The notes beneath the pieces are model-generated. The model made no database searches. It saw nothing but the letters and a program-made list of their open reading frames with translations, and was not told the DNA's origin. From the NCBI GenBank assembly GCA_026874595.1, contig CM049319.1, positions 17,775,101 to 17,839,100 of the forward strand: a stretch of 64,000 nucleotides of DNA. Reading direction: 5' to 3'. Made by a program: the position numbers and the translations under genes. Position 1 is the first letter of the stretch, and the number at the start of each line of letters is the position of its first letter. Origin of the DNA: Sipunculus nudus (Eukaryota > Annelida > Sipuncula > Golfingiida > Sipunculidae). Positions 51,246 to 63,843 of the stretch are shown piece by piece.

Positions 51246-52039
51246 GTGAGTATTCTAGATTTGAAGCTGACTTTTCATACGTTTTAAGCCCAGGTTTACT
51301 TTTCATTCAAGACCAAACGACTAACCGGATATTAACCGTAAATATCCCAATTAACCGGTAGTTACGAATATTGCCGCTAGATGGCGCTTAGTATCGGCAC
51401 AACATTTAATATCATAAAACCACAATATGCTTCATACTCGAATCTGGATATATCTGAAAATGAATTATACGTCGCTCGACGTATTTAAAGTTATTTTCCC
51501 TCTACTTCCCGCATTGCCATTAATTATCACATGTTGCTCATCATTTAAACGTCATTGTGATTGAGAGAGGTAGCATCGTATAAAAAGTATATTGTCTTTC
51601 ATAAATAAATTCTACCAGTTACTACACATCGCCATCACTGAACATCTTCTGTGTCTTCAGCATGCTAGCTTTGCTTTAGGCACGTGCTGTAAACACAGGG
51701 ATGCCCTCCCTTCTTGACGTAACTCTAAGGAATTCCCAAGCGAATGTCGAGCGACATATGTGTGATTCGCTATCCGGAGCAGTGCTCAATATCTGCGATC
51801 AATGGATCCGTTGAACGCAGCTATAATAATCATTGCCGGAAATATGTGTCATATTTAACTGAAATTATAATTTCTGATATAGTTTAGAAGGATGGGATGA
51901 CCGGATGCGTTCGTTGGATGCGATAAACGCTGGTATGTACCACCAGCTTATTGAAACGGAGCTTAACGTCTCTGTGACTGATGTTTGAGCTTTATTATCA
52001 ACAAACCATTAGTAAACACAGCAATGTTGACAAACAGAA

Positions 52040-52300
52040 GTACCATGTGACCTAAGGTGGTTGGTTGCATATATGTGCTGAATTTGAAAGGTCTCACTTG
52101 GAGCCAGATGTCCTTGTTGCATGTGTTTGGATTATCTTGGTTGGCCCCAACATGTTATAAACACATGGATATAAAACGAACAGCTTGTTGGAGGTTTGAT
52201 CAGCGTTTTCTGTTCTATTTTTATGAAGGTTTGAGGGTTAATCTTTAGTTAATAAACGTCAGATATAGGAATACCGAATATAGGCCCCTTTAATAAAATG
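52040..52300 (+). mobile_element. Dispersed repeat family D, copy 3
   Basis: Contains CCTAAGGTGGTTGGTTGCAT, GCCAGATGTCCTTGTTGCAT, TTTGGATTATCTTGGTTGGC and TTTTCTGTTCTATTTTTATG. It ends near ATAGGCCCCTTTAATAAA. The 63-codon ORF inside is incidental. Confidence 0.65.
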
Positions 52301-53309
52301 ATCTGGTCTATCTACGCAGAATCCTGATAGCACAATAATTTCTGCATTATTCCTTGTCTTGTACCCGTGGATGTGCCCAAAATATGATGTGCCTTGAAGG
52401 GTGTCAATTAATCTGCGTTTCCTCAGGGAAGGGCTACAATACTCATGCAGAGATCCTTTTCACAATGAAATGGATTACAGGATGGAATGCGACCGTTGCA
52501 TGAGGAGTGTAGGGAAGGGTCTGATTTGACAGATATCACTCCATTGATGACGTACGTCTTTGTAGCCAGCATAATACATGCTTAACTATCAAACTTTTTT
52601 TATATATGTAAAATTAAACTGTCCCTTTTTTATATAAACAGTAGATTTTTTTTATCAAAGGGAGCATTGCAGGATTTTATATTTATCCTTTATATCAAAA
52701 TTGTTTGTAATTCGTGAAAGAATCTCATGTTAGTGATTTTTGGGGGTTGGGCGGTAAGGGGGGGGGGGGGGGTATGCAAAATACTGATATCATTCATATC
52801 ATATAAGGTTGTTATCATCATGTTATGGCCATCATTATCACTATTATCCAGCTAACAGATACAACTTTTGAAGCCATCGGTCATTTGTGTTTTATTATTA
52901 CAAAACTGTGTCATGTTTGAACTTCTCAACTGAAATTGTGATCGCAAGATGGCGCTCGAAATCATCGAATGCTTGGGTACTATGGTAAAAACTTCATCGA
53001 TAAGTTCTTTTTCGTACTCAAATACGAAACTCCAGTCGTTCAGTTGAAATATATTCACCTGTCACTAAAGCATAAATATTATGATTAAAACTTCTTTTGT
53101 GCATTTTACACCATTGTTCCAGTCATTCAGTTAGTTTACTGTTAAGGAGCTTGGTGTCTCTTTTGTATATTTTCCGATTCGAAAATAACGAGAAATAAAA
53201 ACACAGAGGTCATAAAACAGTGTATTCTGTATGTTATTTTTTATGTTCCCTGAAATGTTGTCATATAAACGTTAACATTTGGGTTGGATATATGTAATTC
53301 ATTGTTGGG

Positions 53310-53375
53310 TGGGTGGGATGATGGATGGACGAATGTATGAACGGAGGGATGGATGGATGGATGGATCCAACCATC
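53310..53375. repeat. (GGAT)n tetranucleotide tract
   Basis: GATGGATGGATGGATGGAT with degenerate flanks. Confidence 0.85.
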
Positions 53376-54295
53376 GATTGTTCGATCAACGGATCGATCG
53401 ATTTATTCACTTTCAATTTTCTTTTAAACCTCCGAGTGCCAATGCTGATAGACTGAATGAACTGGTAGACGGCCTACGCATAAAAGACCACATACAAATT
53501 GGCATATATATGTTTGTATATTGTAATCAACCAGATATTTTTGTTAATGCCACTGAGTTATAAATACATGTAACTCAAACTGTCAGCATCGTGTTATTAC
53601 AATAAAAGTCAATCACAAAACATGACTAGGTCAGCCAGACAAAAATGAAATATATAATAAAGCTTATGCTGCTCGAATGTGGAACGGAAATTTTTTTATT
53701 CATAAACATATAGCAATACCTATCAAATGAGATCACGTTTTGAACAATGTGTACACTGACAAGCAGCAGTTCGTAACAAAGTGATGACACTGAACGCTGA
53801 GGAAATCAACACCATGACACGGAAACCGTGATCCATTCATATAACAGCGTGTCGATTTCACAGTTGTAGGTTTCTTGGTCCGTTCACAGCTGTATGTAAT
53901 CAAATGTGTTGTCAGCGTGTAATAATTCAAGATATGCCAATGATTACATCATTATCAGGTGGAAGTGAAGTAATTCATAATATGTGGTGTAAACATCACA
54001 TGTTTATACTAAGTTATTTTGCCCTTCATGTTTGTATTTATAAATAGGCAAAGCGTTATACATATAATTGTCCTGAAATAACCTGTACTAATTGTTAAGA
54101 TTAATTACTTTACTTATTAATTAGTTATTAAGAAATCTATTTCATGTAATTTTTATGACCCTTTACATTAAAAGTTGAGAACTATAAATTCAGAATACCA
54201 GAATTCAGATTACACTTATATGTTTTGATTTATTTATATAAAAAAACTGTATCTTTTTAAAAATAAATGTTTTTATATGAGAGACATGGCCCCTG

Positions 54296-54297
54296 TG

Positions 54298-54346
<49 letters not shown>

Positions 54347-54350
54347 GACA
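54296..54350. repeat. (TC)n(AC)n compound microsatellite
   Basis: CTCTCTCT followed directly by CACACACA. Confidence 0.95.
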
Positions 54351-55939
54351 CGTTCATTTTTCTAACATTGTGATATACACGTACTTGTATATATATATAA
54401 ACATTTAATGGACCAAAACTTTCAGACTTAATGATACAGTATCATGTTAATAGTGAGAAAATTGGTAAATATATTATTAAAAATTATGCAAGATTTCTGC
54501 ATGCGTTTGAAACTTAACAATACAATCAAGTGACGAGTCTGCAAAATTTAAAGCAAAAATTAATATGAGGAGAACAACACCAGCATGAAGTTTAAAATTC
54601 GCTTCTGTATGTATATATATACTGCTGTAGTTATTGGTAATATTATTTTATTATAAAAGTCCACATGTGCACGGGGATGTGACACAGGGTCGGCAAAGGT
54701 ATAATACATGTAAGGTCATGTCACTTATGTACTTTGACTGGGGTATTTACCATTCCTGTAAGATGAGAGGAATAACGTACAGATCGGTGTCTCCTCGTTA
54801 GGAGACGTGGTTATTTTTAGAAATAGGACCACACGAAAAATACGGTATCTATCTATGGACTCGTCTCGTTTATCGTTGCTAATTATTTATCTTGTATTCA
54901 ACCTTCAAAGAAATCATTGCTTGTTAATATTAGAAAAAAATAACAGTGGCATTATCAAAATGGATTTTATTCATGTAATGTTCATATGTACCAGTTAAAG
55001 TATTGTAATATACATTTCTGTAACTTCCTGAAAACTGGCAGAAATTGCACGCGCTCGCTTAACATATTTTGACTCAGTATTCCCAAGCAGTTCGTTTGTT
55101 TTCTTTCGGAGTGGCCTTCCCATTCCCGTGAGAAGAATTAAGAACAAAAAGGTCTCTCCTGAGGAGAGATGGGGTACATGTGTTTCTGTTTCGGTAAATG
55201 AAAGATATAAACGTTTAAAGTATTGTATTCCAATAAGGTACGAAACGGTTATAAAAAATACCGTGTAGGAGCTGGGAAGGAGTGTGGAGACAGACAGGTT
55301 TAATCACTGTCCATCATTGAGATATCACAATGATCCCGTAACGACCCAAGTGGGTAACTAGAGCTCCGAGTCACACACCAACCCGCCCACGGCCGCCAGT
55401 GGCGCCAAGTTCCGGGTAACGTTTAGGCTTTGTTTCGGACCCATAGAGCGCGCTGTATATTAAATATACAATAGTTCAGTGACAGCGTTTTGGGCTTACA
55501 TCATGACTCCAGGCATTTTTTATCCCACTCATTTCCATAGATCATTATCATCTCTCCTATAATGAAAGAAGGTTGCACTAAACTAATAATTATAAGGCGT
55601 TACTCATATTTTTTTTTGGCGTACATGTTCCCCCTATATTTGGTTTATATTTAATAATACCTAAACGTTTTAGATGATTTCAAATAAAAGGTGCTTTTCA
55701 AATTAAAATTAATAATTAATTCTACAAGCATTACTTTTAGTTATATTTAATCAGGTTAAGGAAAATGAACAAAACATTCAATATAATTTCAATGAACATA
55801 ACCTTCAATGATGTCGTTAAAACTGATGCATCTAAAGGACATGATGACCCAAAATTGCTCCTTTTTTATGTATATATTTTCTTTCATTTCAATAAAATTT
55901 GCTCATTATTAAATATTTATATTATTACTGTCATTATTC

Positions 55940-55996
55940 TTATATATATATAAATATATATGTATGTATATATATGTATATATATATATATAATAG

Positions 55997-56035
<39 letters not shown>
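55940..56035. repeat. (AT)n then (GA)n compound microsatellite
   Basis: AT-rich 55940-55994 and (GA)n 55999-56035. Confidence 0.95.
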
Positions 56036-56039
<4 letters not shown>

Positions 56040-56564
56040 TACACTGAGAGACAGGGAAAGAGAGTTTTAAGTACATGGGAATATAAATTCAACCTTAAAA
56101 ATAATTATGTGGAGTCAACCTTTCTGAATAGACGTAGTAAATGCTTACTCATCTGAGTCACATGACGTGCCAGCCGCGCTCACTCCCATACGTCACAGCC
56201 TCAAGGGAAGGAGGGGCGAGGGGTAGCTTTTCACACGTTAGGTAGCGGACTGTGACACGAAATTCACAAACATGCCGCTGTGGAAATTGGCATTTAATCT
56301 GCGGCCCGCAAGTCATCGCATGTGACATTTTGTTCATTCATAATATATGACTCTCTGCATTATTATTATATTTAACTTCTCTTACGCACACGATGGAAAG
56401 TTCTGAGTTGAAATCCCACAGAAAAAAAACTTTAAAAAAAGTTTGTTAACTCAGACCTTAGTGGGTCATCAAACGGGACTCATGGCAAAAAGGTGAAAAC
56501 TCCACCGAAAAAGTGAACGATATGCCACAATTGTTGAATGTAAGGTTATGCTCGGTTGCACGAT

Positions 56565-56822
56565 CGCTCACTCAGGCATTGAATACTGTACAGCTACGTC
56601 ACTGGGTTCAGATGTGTGCGCATGTATTGCACTGCGTATAGCCCTGGGAAGACCCCGACCTCGGAGTTTATTATTACACTCAGCTGGCATGCATATGTTA
56701 CTTGTGTCACAGGGTTTGAGGATGTGACAGGCTTTCCTAGATGTACTAGCACCTCTGGATGTTGCGGTTTCCCTCAATTAAGATCATCACACTTGAGCAT
56801 ATTTATTTACCCTGCAGGAAAG
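56565..56822 (+). other. Possible non-coding exon with strong splice donor
   Basis: A GC-balanced stretch ends in GCAGGAAAG|GTAAGA, a near-consensus donor, 3.5 kb before the acceptor at 60301. The overlapping 72-codon ORF is not recognisable. Candidate upstream UTR exon of the receptor gene. Confidence 0.3.
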
Positions 56823-58600
56823 GTAAGACTTTAAATATATTTATTTTTTCTATGATTTAATAAACTGTCTAAATATGGCGAGGCTAGAAAAAAATAAGGC
56901 AACTACCAGCGATAGATATATATCACATAAGATAGAAGAGACCCTTTTAACATAATTAATCACCAGTTTTAACACGCAAGGTGTTCCTGTTCGATCTTAA
57001 TACTGGTGTCGCACCTATTGTAAAATCGTACCGAAATGATTGTTTTTTAATGTTTCACTGATTTACATATTTCATGATATTTACTCTTTGTCGTAGATAT
57101 TACAGTCGTGTGCATATAGCTGTGTAGCGTATACGTAAGTTGACTGTGCAATATATTGTTATGATAATATAAACATTACAAACTCTCATAGACACACATA
57201 TATACACAACTTTTTATGTATATATTGTATATAGGGATATCATTCCTTTGGGAGTATGGTATAACTTATATGGTATCACGCTATATTTAACGTTTTCTAC
57301 AATTGAATATACCAGGCTTTATCCCTTCATTTATACAATTTTTTTTTATTTTTTATTTTTATATTTTATTACTATCCTGGTAAAACACACAACATGTAAA
57401 AATATTATATTCTTCCCCTCAGTTTGCCAAAAAAACAAGGGTACAAAACATATGTAATGTCTAAAACATTCGAATGCAGTTACGGTGCATTCTCAGAGCT
57501 AAACAAGAGATTAAAAGCTGACATATACCGCTCGAAACCTTAACATGTACGCTTACACTGAGAACATTTCTCCGACAAAACCTGCAAATCTGAACCGTTG
57601 GAGATTCCATAGCATGACTTCCATATCTCATAAAACTTCAAGGCTTGATTTAGCAGCCTGCCAAGGGACATGTAGCGAGTGATAGGTCAACATACATATG
57701 TACTCTCAGCCACGGGTATACACCGAAGTCGTATCTTTCACTGATGACCATCATATTTATTAGCAGACCACGGCTGTCTGAACCTAACGAACGGAAAAGT
57801 GAAAGATTTTACCAGAATGTCTATGTTAAGGTTATATGAAAGCATGGGTTGTAGGACATAAAATGTTATATTTGTACAGTTACAATAAACATCTTCGTGA
57901 AAGAGTGCATCACATGCTTAGCACGCTCACCGCAGCCTGGCACCGCCGATATCCAGCAGGGATATATAATACATCCTATTTATCCTTACACAAACGCACT
58001 CTGATCATGATATACTATAACAACACCTAACAGATGTCATTCCGTTGTATCACTTAATCTTTACCATCCTATCTTACTTTTCCCTTATCATCATACTTCT
58101 CTCTAACACCTCGCTCTCCGTTATCGCATCTTATTAATCGTTATCATCACCGTATCATCGTGTGTTTGGTTGTTTGTTTGTCGCACGATGAAGATATGAA
58201 GGTGAGCGTTTGTGAAGGGATGGCAAAGAAACACGTACACTCCATGATTGATTAAGCCAAGACAAATAGCGCGCGCGAATGTGTGTGTGTGTGTATGAGA
58301 GAGAGAAAGAGAGAGAGATGGAGGGGGAGATATTCACATGTCCAGCAGAAAAATAGAGAGACAGACATTGAGAGAGACAGATATAAAATGACAGAAGGAC
58401 ATCGACAGGGAGAAAATTGGGAAAGGATCCTAGGAAGGGAAGGAGACAGAAAGACAGAGAAATCGGGAGAGAATTTGAGTAAAGTTGAGAGAAAATGTGA
58501 GAGAGAGAATGAGAGAGAGATAGAGAGACAGGTGGGTGGGGGCCGGGCGAGATGCATTTCCGGCAGAAAAACAGTTAAATCGGGAGAGAATTTGAGTAAA

Positions 58601-58638
<38 letters not shown>

Positions 58639-60301
58639 GGGAATTAGTGACACTTGTGGTGTGACCCCATGGCCAAGGGGAAAGATCGTGAGCGAACGGT
58701 ATTTTCATCAATGAAAGCTCGAACTTGTATAACAGACACGTTGACCTTATAATAACACCCGTGGCTTATCTGTGTATATGTTGACCTTTTCTGGTTATTA
58801 TTTCTTTGTTATAATCGCATCATTTTTGTATATATACCGGTACATGACATTAATCTACAACATACCAGTGGTCCCGGCGTACATATGTTAACTGACCTGG
58901 ACAAAGAGGACTGAACGAATGGACTCTGAGTCACAGTGACTCACTTCCCCGCACGCTGCTGACGTCACGACAGTCGGTATGCCTTTGGCATCCACTGTAC
59001 TGTCTAACTGTGAAGTTGTATAGCACATGATAGCTAGGGTAATTGCAGCCATACAGTTATTATCATACGGTATTTTGGCTGGGCCCAATACATGTCCATA
59101 TAGAATAGGTCTGAACTTAATATGAATTAAGGGCCTTGAAAGGATGGCATGCATCTAAAGTGTGGATGTATTTCTGCATGCATGTGTGTTACTGTAAATA
59201 GGCTACTATACACTTTAACGTGTTTGTGTATAAAATTTGTCTTTTTGAATACATAATTCCGGTGTCATATTTTGACACACGCGTTATTAAATATTATGTA
59301 CGTTATTTTATGTTTGTAATTTAACTAATTGCTATGTGTAACTAAAAAATATTAAATATAATGTATAAATGAAACATTACTGCATTGTTTATAACTGTAT
59401 AGGCTTCCATGTTAGTCTTTATGAATATATACAATCCAGTATGGCTGAAACGTAATTGTAGTCGTTGTGTTCCGAGACAAATTATCTACCGTTATGTTAC
59501 ATAAAGTAAAAACAAAAATAATCTGCTAATGCTGGGAACTATGGTTATTTTACAAAAGGACCTGTTTTTTTATAAAGTAGTCTTAACGTGCATGTACTGC
59601 ATAATTTAAAATGATAATGTCGGTGTCGTTTATGGATTCCAGAATGCCCATGACCTGGTGCGTACTTTCAGGATTAGCATTCAGTATAAACATATCTGTA
59701 GAGTCCAATCGGTCATTGCATAAACCTTTTACCTGTATATCTACTGCATGCTCAATATATATAACAACATGCGTGCAGTTTATTATAAACGTGTTATGTT
59801 TTCATACATTTGGATGGATATATAGGTTTCAAAACATATGCTGAAAAAAATATTTCAAATATAATGGTACATAATACATTAATGCCTTTTTAAGTTTTTA
59901 AAAAAGGACACTACTTTAGCCTGGTGTATGCATGAGCAAAAGTGGTTTCACTGTGTACATACGTGCACAGTACTCACGATATTTTGGAAACATGCACGGA
60001 GTTGAAAATTTACAAAAATAACACAACCTGACACCAGGGCTACCCTAGTGTGAAACAAAGAGACCCAGATAAATGTTCAAATTTGAAAATTGCATTTATT
60101 TTCCTCATAAAATGACAAATTTAAATTGAAGATTGCACGAATTAAACCACACTAAATGCCACAGAGTAGAGGTACTGTCTGGTGCTAAACAAATGTTTTG
60201 AAACAAATAATTGTTGGCTGAATGTCAAGTGATATAACAGGAAATGTCACATTATATCATAAAAAATACAAAATTTAACTTTCATATTTTTTTAATTACA
60301 G
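56823..60301. other. No coding gene seen; probable intron before the receptor exon
   Basis: AT-rich with the GA-rich tract at 58.3-58.6 kb. It ends at a clear splice acceptor. Confidence 0.5.
58285..58635. repeat. GA-rich tract with an internal duplication
   Basis: (GT)n then (GA)n. AAATCGGGAGAGAATTTGAG occurs twice, near 58460 and 58576. Long ORFs on both strands (133-143 codons) are products of the purine-rich composition. Confidence 0.8.
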
Positions 60302-60504
60302 GGGATCTGCCTGGATTTCGGCATTGATATTATTCTCAATGAGCAACGCCAGTGCCACAGGTGACTTTCGGAACATCATTTGGCCAAGGAACCATCGTTA
60401 ACGACTTTGTTCCCGCACAAAGTGAATGCGACATAATTCTCCAGGATTTTTGTATCATATGTGCTTAAATCTGGAAAATAATACGTGGTAAAACTGTGAT
60501 CACG
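60302..60504 (+). other. 5' UTR of the LRR-Ig receptor gene, with 3' splice site
   Basis: A pyrimidine-rich stretch (ttcatattttttt) followed by AATTACAG places a 3' splice acceptor at 60300-60301, so the exon holding the whole coding region starts at 60302. The leader contains two short upstream ORFs: ATG 60339 to TAA 60401 (20 codons) and ATG 60426 to TAA 60491 (21 codons, ending 13 nt before the main ATG). At least one non-coding exon must lie further upstream. The acceptor is seen in the sequence; its use is inferred. Confidence 0.6.
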
Positions 60505-63500
60505 ATGGTTTCGATATTTCGTTCACGGTCACAAAATCAAAGGACAAGGTTTGGGGAGATAGCCGTCTGGAGCGTCCTCTTATGGAATGTTTCGTTGGTT
60601 TCGGGCCTAATGATGGCGTGCCCTGAAAACTGCGTTTGTTCAGGAACTGCAGTTAAGTGTGTTCTGTTGAATCAAATTCCTGACATCAGTGGGATCGCGA
60701 CACACTTCCATTTTGATTGTCTCGGACGTCGAACTGTGGAAGAATTCTCCGGGTTTTCTCGTGATCCTTCCAAACTTCAGTCAATGACATTACGTAACTG
60801 CTCAATGACGCGTTTCCAGCCAAATGCACTGAGTGACCTCCGCCATCTTGAAACGCTGTTTATCGTTGGAAACAATCTGGATACGATTACACCAAAGATG
60901 TTTTCGACGGGTAATATGAGTTCACTGAGGCACTTGGATCTGTCATTGAACGCTATCAGACATTTCTCGAAAGGTGCCTTTTACGGATTGCTCAAAATGA
61001 CTCACTTGATTTTACATTCAAACAAGATTGAGTCACTCACATACGAGGCTTTAAAAGACGCCGAGCAACTTAGAATACTCGATTTGGCGAACAATCAAAT
61101 TGTGAAGCTGGAGGACCGTACTTTTAGCTCACTTTTGAAACTGACGGAATTGAACCTTGCGGACAATCGTATTTCCTCCATCGGTCCGTCTACATTTGAA
61201 GGTTTACTCTCTCTGCGGAAGCTAACTTTGTCCCGAAACCTCCTTTCAACGTTGCCAACGGGAGCTTTTAGCCCCCTGTTGAGTATCCAATTTTTTGACG
61301 TTAAGGAGAATACTTTGGAATCTATAAAACGTGATGCGTTCGGAGACTGCCGTAGTATGACTGCCCTCATCTTGTCAAACAACCGTCTATCAAACATTGA
61401 AGAAGGTGCCTTCAAAAAGTGTGCGTTTGTTACTAGTTTATTTATTGATAGCAATAGTCTGACGGAGTCCACGGCTCTACAAGAACTCACAGCACTGCGG
61501 TATCTAAATATCTCTAACAACAGGCTTTCACGTTTAGGTCCGTCAATTGGTCGCTTACCTTTACTGCATGTTATCCGCGCAGCTGATAACAAGATACAGA
61601 ACATAACGAAAGAAGATATTCCAGAAAACCTAGGGACACTACAATTAGCTAATAATCAAATAAGCCAGCTTCAAGGTGGGATCCTGCAAGGGATACGTGA
61701 CCTTGACCTTGAAAATAACTCTTTGACGTCACTCGGGAGTGCCGTATTGTCCAATTGCACGTTTGCTTCAGTTAATCTCCAGGGTAACCCGTTGGAGTTT
61801 ATCAGTCCTGATTCTTTAAGAAACGTGTCACTTCAAGTTGCTTTATTCAAAGGTGCCCGATTCACACATCTTCCCGCCACGTGGTGCCCGAAAACACTCC
61901 TCAGAATTTCAGACCACAGAATTGTGTTCTATATGTCTTCTTTAAGCGAGTGTTCCAGAACGTACTCTGTCGATATATTCGAAACTCTTACAAATAATAC
62001 GGATTTCGCTTGGGCCGAAATGCGGAACTGGAGAGTTCTCGAAATTTCTGGCGTGACCGAAGAATTGGTGCCAAACCGGTTGCCTTCTGGTATTAAAACT
62101 TTATCAATCACAAGTATGCGAAGCTCCTTGAAGCTGTCTAGGTTTTATATATACAAACGTGCGTTGACCCATCTGAATCTTACTGATGCTCGTTTGGTGG
62201 ATTTCGAATTCTTGCGGTCAGCTTTTATTCAGGTACTGATCCTGGACAGGAATGATTTGGCGGAAATTCAAGATCAAGCATCCGGTTTCTGGCCGAAAGT
62301 TTCAGGGACTCTAAGCATGGCCCGGTGTAACATTGGCGAAATAACATCCTCAATGGCTTCTGCGCTTCTTGCAATGCCAGAGACAATAATATTAGCTAAC
62401 AACCATATCCGTGAGTTGGGAAGACCGTTTATGATAACACCGCTGATGCGCATGCGCAATTTGGACCTTTCTGGTAATCTGCTAACAGCTATACCCGATA
62501 GAGCGTTCGCTCGGATGAAAGATTTGGTTTCACTGAACCTTGCTAACAATATGATATCCACTGTGGGCCTACACATTTTGAGTCCTTCCACACTCGGAAA
62601 TCTTATGTCGCTCGATTTATCATATAATCATTTAGAACTGTTAGATAAAGATAGCTTTGAACCTTTACTCCATGCTACCCGAAAGAAGAGCTCCGCCAAA
62701 AACGTTAATATAGAGGGAAACCCTCTCGCATGTGATTGCCGCATGGACTGGGTTGCGAAGTCTGTTTTGAGATATTGGTTAGATCCAGAGGGATCCAGAA
62801 TGCTCGATGGAACGTGCATGCAGCCTGAGAAAAGACTTATTCAGTATTCCACTGAAGAGGATTTGAAATGTTTTGGACCTTTTATAAAAAGGATGTTCAG
62901 AACAGACGAACCTTCCACTGGTCACGTGCTGGTCACGTGCGTGGTACAAGGCAGCCCTACAGCTAATGCGTACTGGGCGACACCTAGTGGGAAGCTACTG
63001 AACGAGGCTGTTGCACACCCAGGGACAATTACAACGTACAACACGGTGTACCTGACTAAAGCCATGTTGGACAATGTTAATTATATAACATGCGCAGCGA
63101 GAAACTCTCTTGAAAATTTTACATCAGATGTTTTCTACCTTAACGGAACGGGGCACACCGATACCCCAGGAAACACTTCTGAAGGACCGAGAGTGGACCC
63201 TGTGTTGAAACCGGGTGACGGACAGGTTTTCTATCTTAAACATATCCTGATCGCTGTGCTGGGAACACTTTTAGGTGCGACTTTGATATTCGGTCTGATT
63301 TTAACAGCATTTGTTATCAGGTCAAGGCGGAAGAACAAGCTTTTCTTCAGTGACCTGTACGCCATGCAGTCAAACAACTCAACAACGTTAGAAACATCCG
63401 GAGTGGCCGAGGCAAGCAGCACATTTCATGCAAATGGTCATATACCATCTAACGGGTCAAGGTCACCGCCAAGGTCAAGATCAGCAGAGCAAGTGTCACC

Positions 63501-63843
63501 CGTGCCAAATGGACATATAGACCCATATATTCCCATGAGTAACGGAAGTCGCTCTGATTTAGCTAGTATCTCTTTATCTGATGACAATGGTTACTCCGGC
63601 GCGGAATCTAAGGAAGTTTACGAACAGGCTGACGGGTACTCCGCGCCGTCACAAGAGGACCATTACGAGGAGTTGCCAGATCGGCATTATACCAGGTCGC
63701 CCCACGTACAAAATCATGACAGCATAGAAGAGCCACAAATATACCAAAACTTTGACGTTGGATACACAAGCCTAGATTCAGAGAGAAGAAACAATATACA
63801 GCCCACTATATACACACATCTTAATGATGGATCTGTAGCGTAG
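60505..63843 (+). CDS. LRR-Ig single-pass transmembrane receptor, intronless coding region
   Basis: A 1112-residue cell-surface protein, probably a recognition or adhesion receptor. The start is the ATG at 60505 (A at -3, G at +4); the frame is open nine bases further up only to a GTG, which eukaryotes would not normally use. Residues 1 to about 36 have a basic front and a hydrophobic core (signal peptide). LRRNT cysteines follow at 39, 43, 45 and 52. LRRs run from about 90 to 440, then an irregular island of about 110 residues (C461, C483), then more LRRs from about 570 to 735. The LRRCT begins NPLACDC (C743, C745, C771, C789). An Ig-like domain follows with C812 and C863 and an intervening YW. 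The membrane helix is about 914-938, followed by RSRRKNK. The 174-residue tail has many tyrosines, including Y1008 (YIPM), Y1080 (YQNF), Y1087 (VGYTSL) and Y1103 (TIYTHL). The architecture is that of invertebrate LRR-Ig receptors (compare LRIG and Kekkon). The ligand is unknown and no orthologue can be named. Confidence 0.95.
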   Translation: MVSIFRSRSQNQRTRFGEIAVWSVLLWNVSLVSGLMMACPENCVCSGTAVKCVLLNQIPDISGIATHFHFDCLGRRTVEEFSGFSRDPSKLQSMTLRNCSMTRFQPNALSDLRHLETLFIVGNNLDTITPKMFSTGNMSSLRHLDLSLNAIRHFSKGAFYGLLKMTHLILHSNKIESLTYEALKDAEQLRILDLANNQIVKLEDRTFSSLLKLTELNLADNRISSIGPSTFEGLLSLRKLTLSRNLLSTLPTGAFSPLLSIQFFDVKENTLESIKRDAFGDCRSMTALILSNNRLSNIEEGAFKKCAFVTSLFIDSNSLTESTALQELTALRYLNISNNRLSRLGPSIGRLPLLHVIRAADNKIQNITKEDIPENLGTLQLANNQISQLQGGILQGIRDLDLENNSLTSLGSAVLSNCTFASVNLQGNPLEFISPDSLRNVSLQVALFKGARFTHLPATWCPKTLLRISDHRIVFYMSSLSECSRTYSVDIFETLTNNTDFAWAEMRNWRVLEISGVTEELVPNRLPSGIKTLSITSMRSSLKLSRFYIYKRALTHLNLTDARLVDFEFLRSAFIQVLILDRNDLAEIQDQASGFWPKVSGTLSMARCNIGEITSSMASALLAMPETIILANNHIRELGRPFMITPLMRMRNLDLSGNLLTAIPDRAFARMKDLVSLNLANNMISTVGLHILSPSTLGNLMSLDLSYNHLELLDKDSFEPLLHATRKKSSAKNVNIEGNPLACDCRMDWVAKSVLRYWLDPEGSRMLDGTCMQPEKRLIQYSTEEDLKCFGPFIKRMFRTDEPSTGHVLVTCVVQGSPTANAYWATPSGKLLNEAVAHPGTITTYNTVYLTKAMLDNVNYITCAARNSLENFTSDVFYLNGTGHTDTPGNTSEGPRVDPVLKPGDGQVFYLKHILIAVLGTLLGATLIFGLILTAFVIRSRRKNKLFFSDLYAMQSNNSTTLETSGVAEASSTFHANGHIPSNGSRSPPRSRSAEQVSPVPNGHIDPYIPMSNGSRSDLASISLSDDNGYSGAESKEVYEQADGYSAPSQEDHYEELPDRHYTRSPHVQNHDSIEEPQIYQNFDVGYTSLDSERRNNIQPTIYTHLNDGSVA

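Larger units (their letters stand above)
51246..56564. other. No gene seen between the two exon-like blocks
   Basis: Holds repeat family D copy 3, a GGAT tract and microsatellites. Remaining ORFs (60-94 codons) are unrecognised. If either exon-like block belongs to the receptor gene, this is probably intronic. Confidence 0.5.

Noticed and set aside
58252-58714. 133- to 143-codon ORFs on both strands
   Set aside because: Purine-rich simple sequence yields charged RERERE or SLSLSL strings only.
61095-61604. 169-codon minus-strand ORF
   Set aside because: Lies antisense within the LRR coding region and shows no domain.
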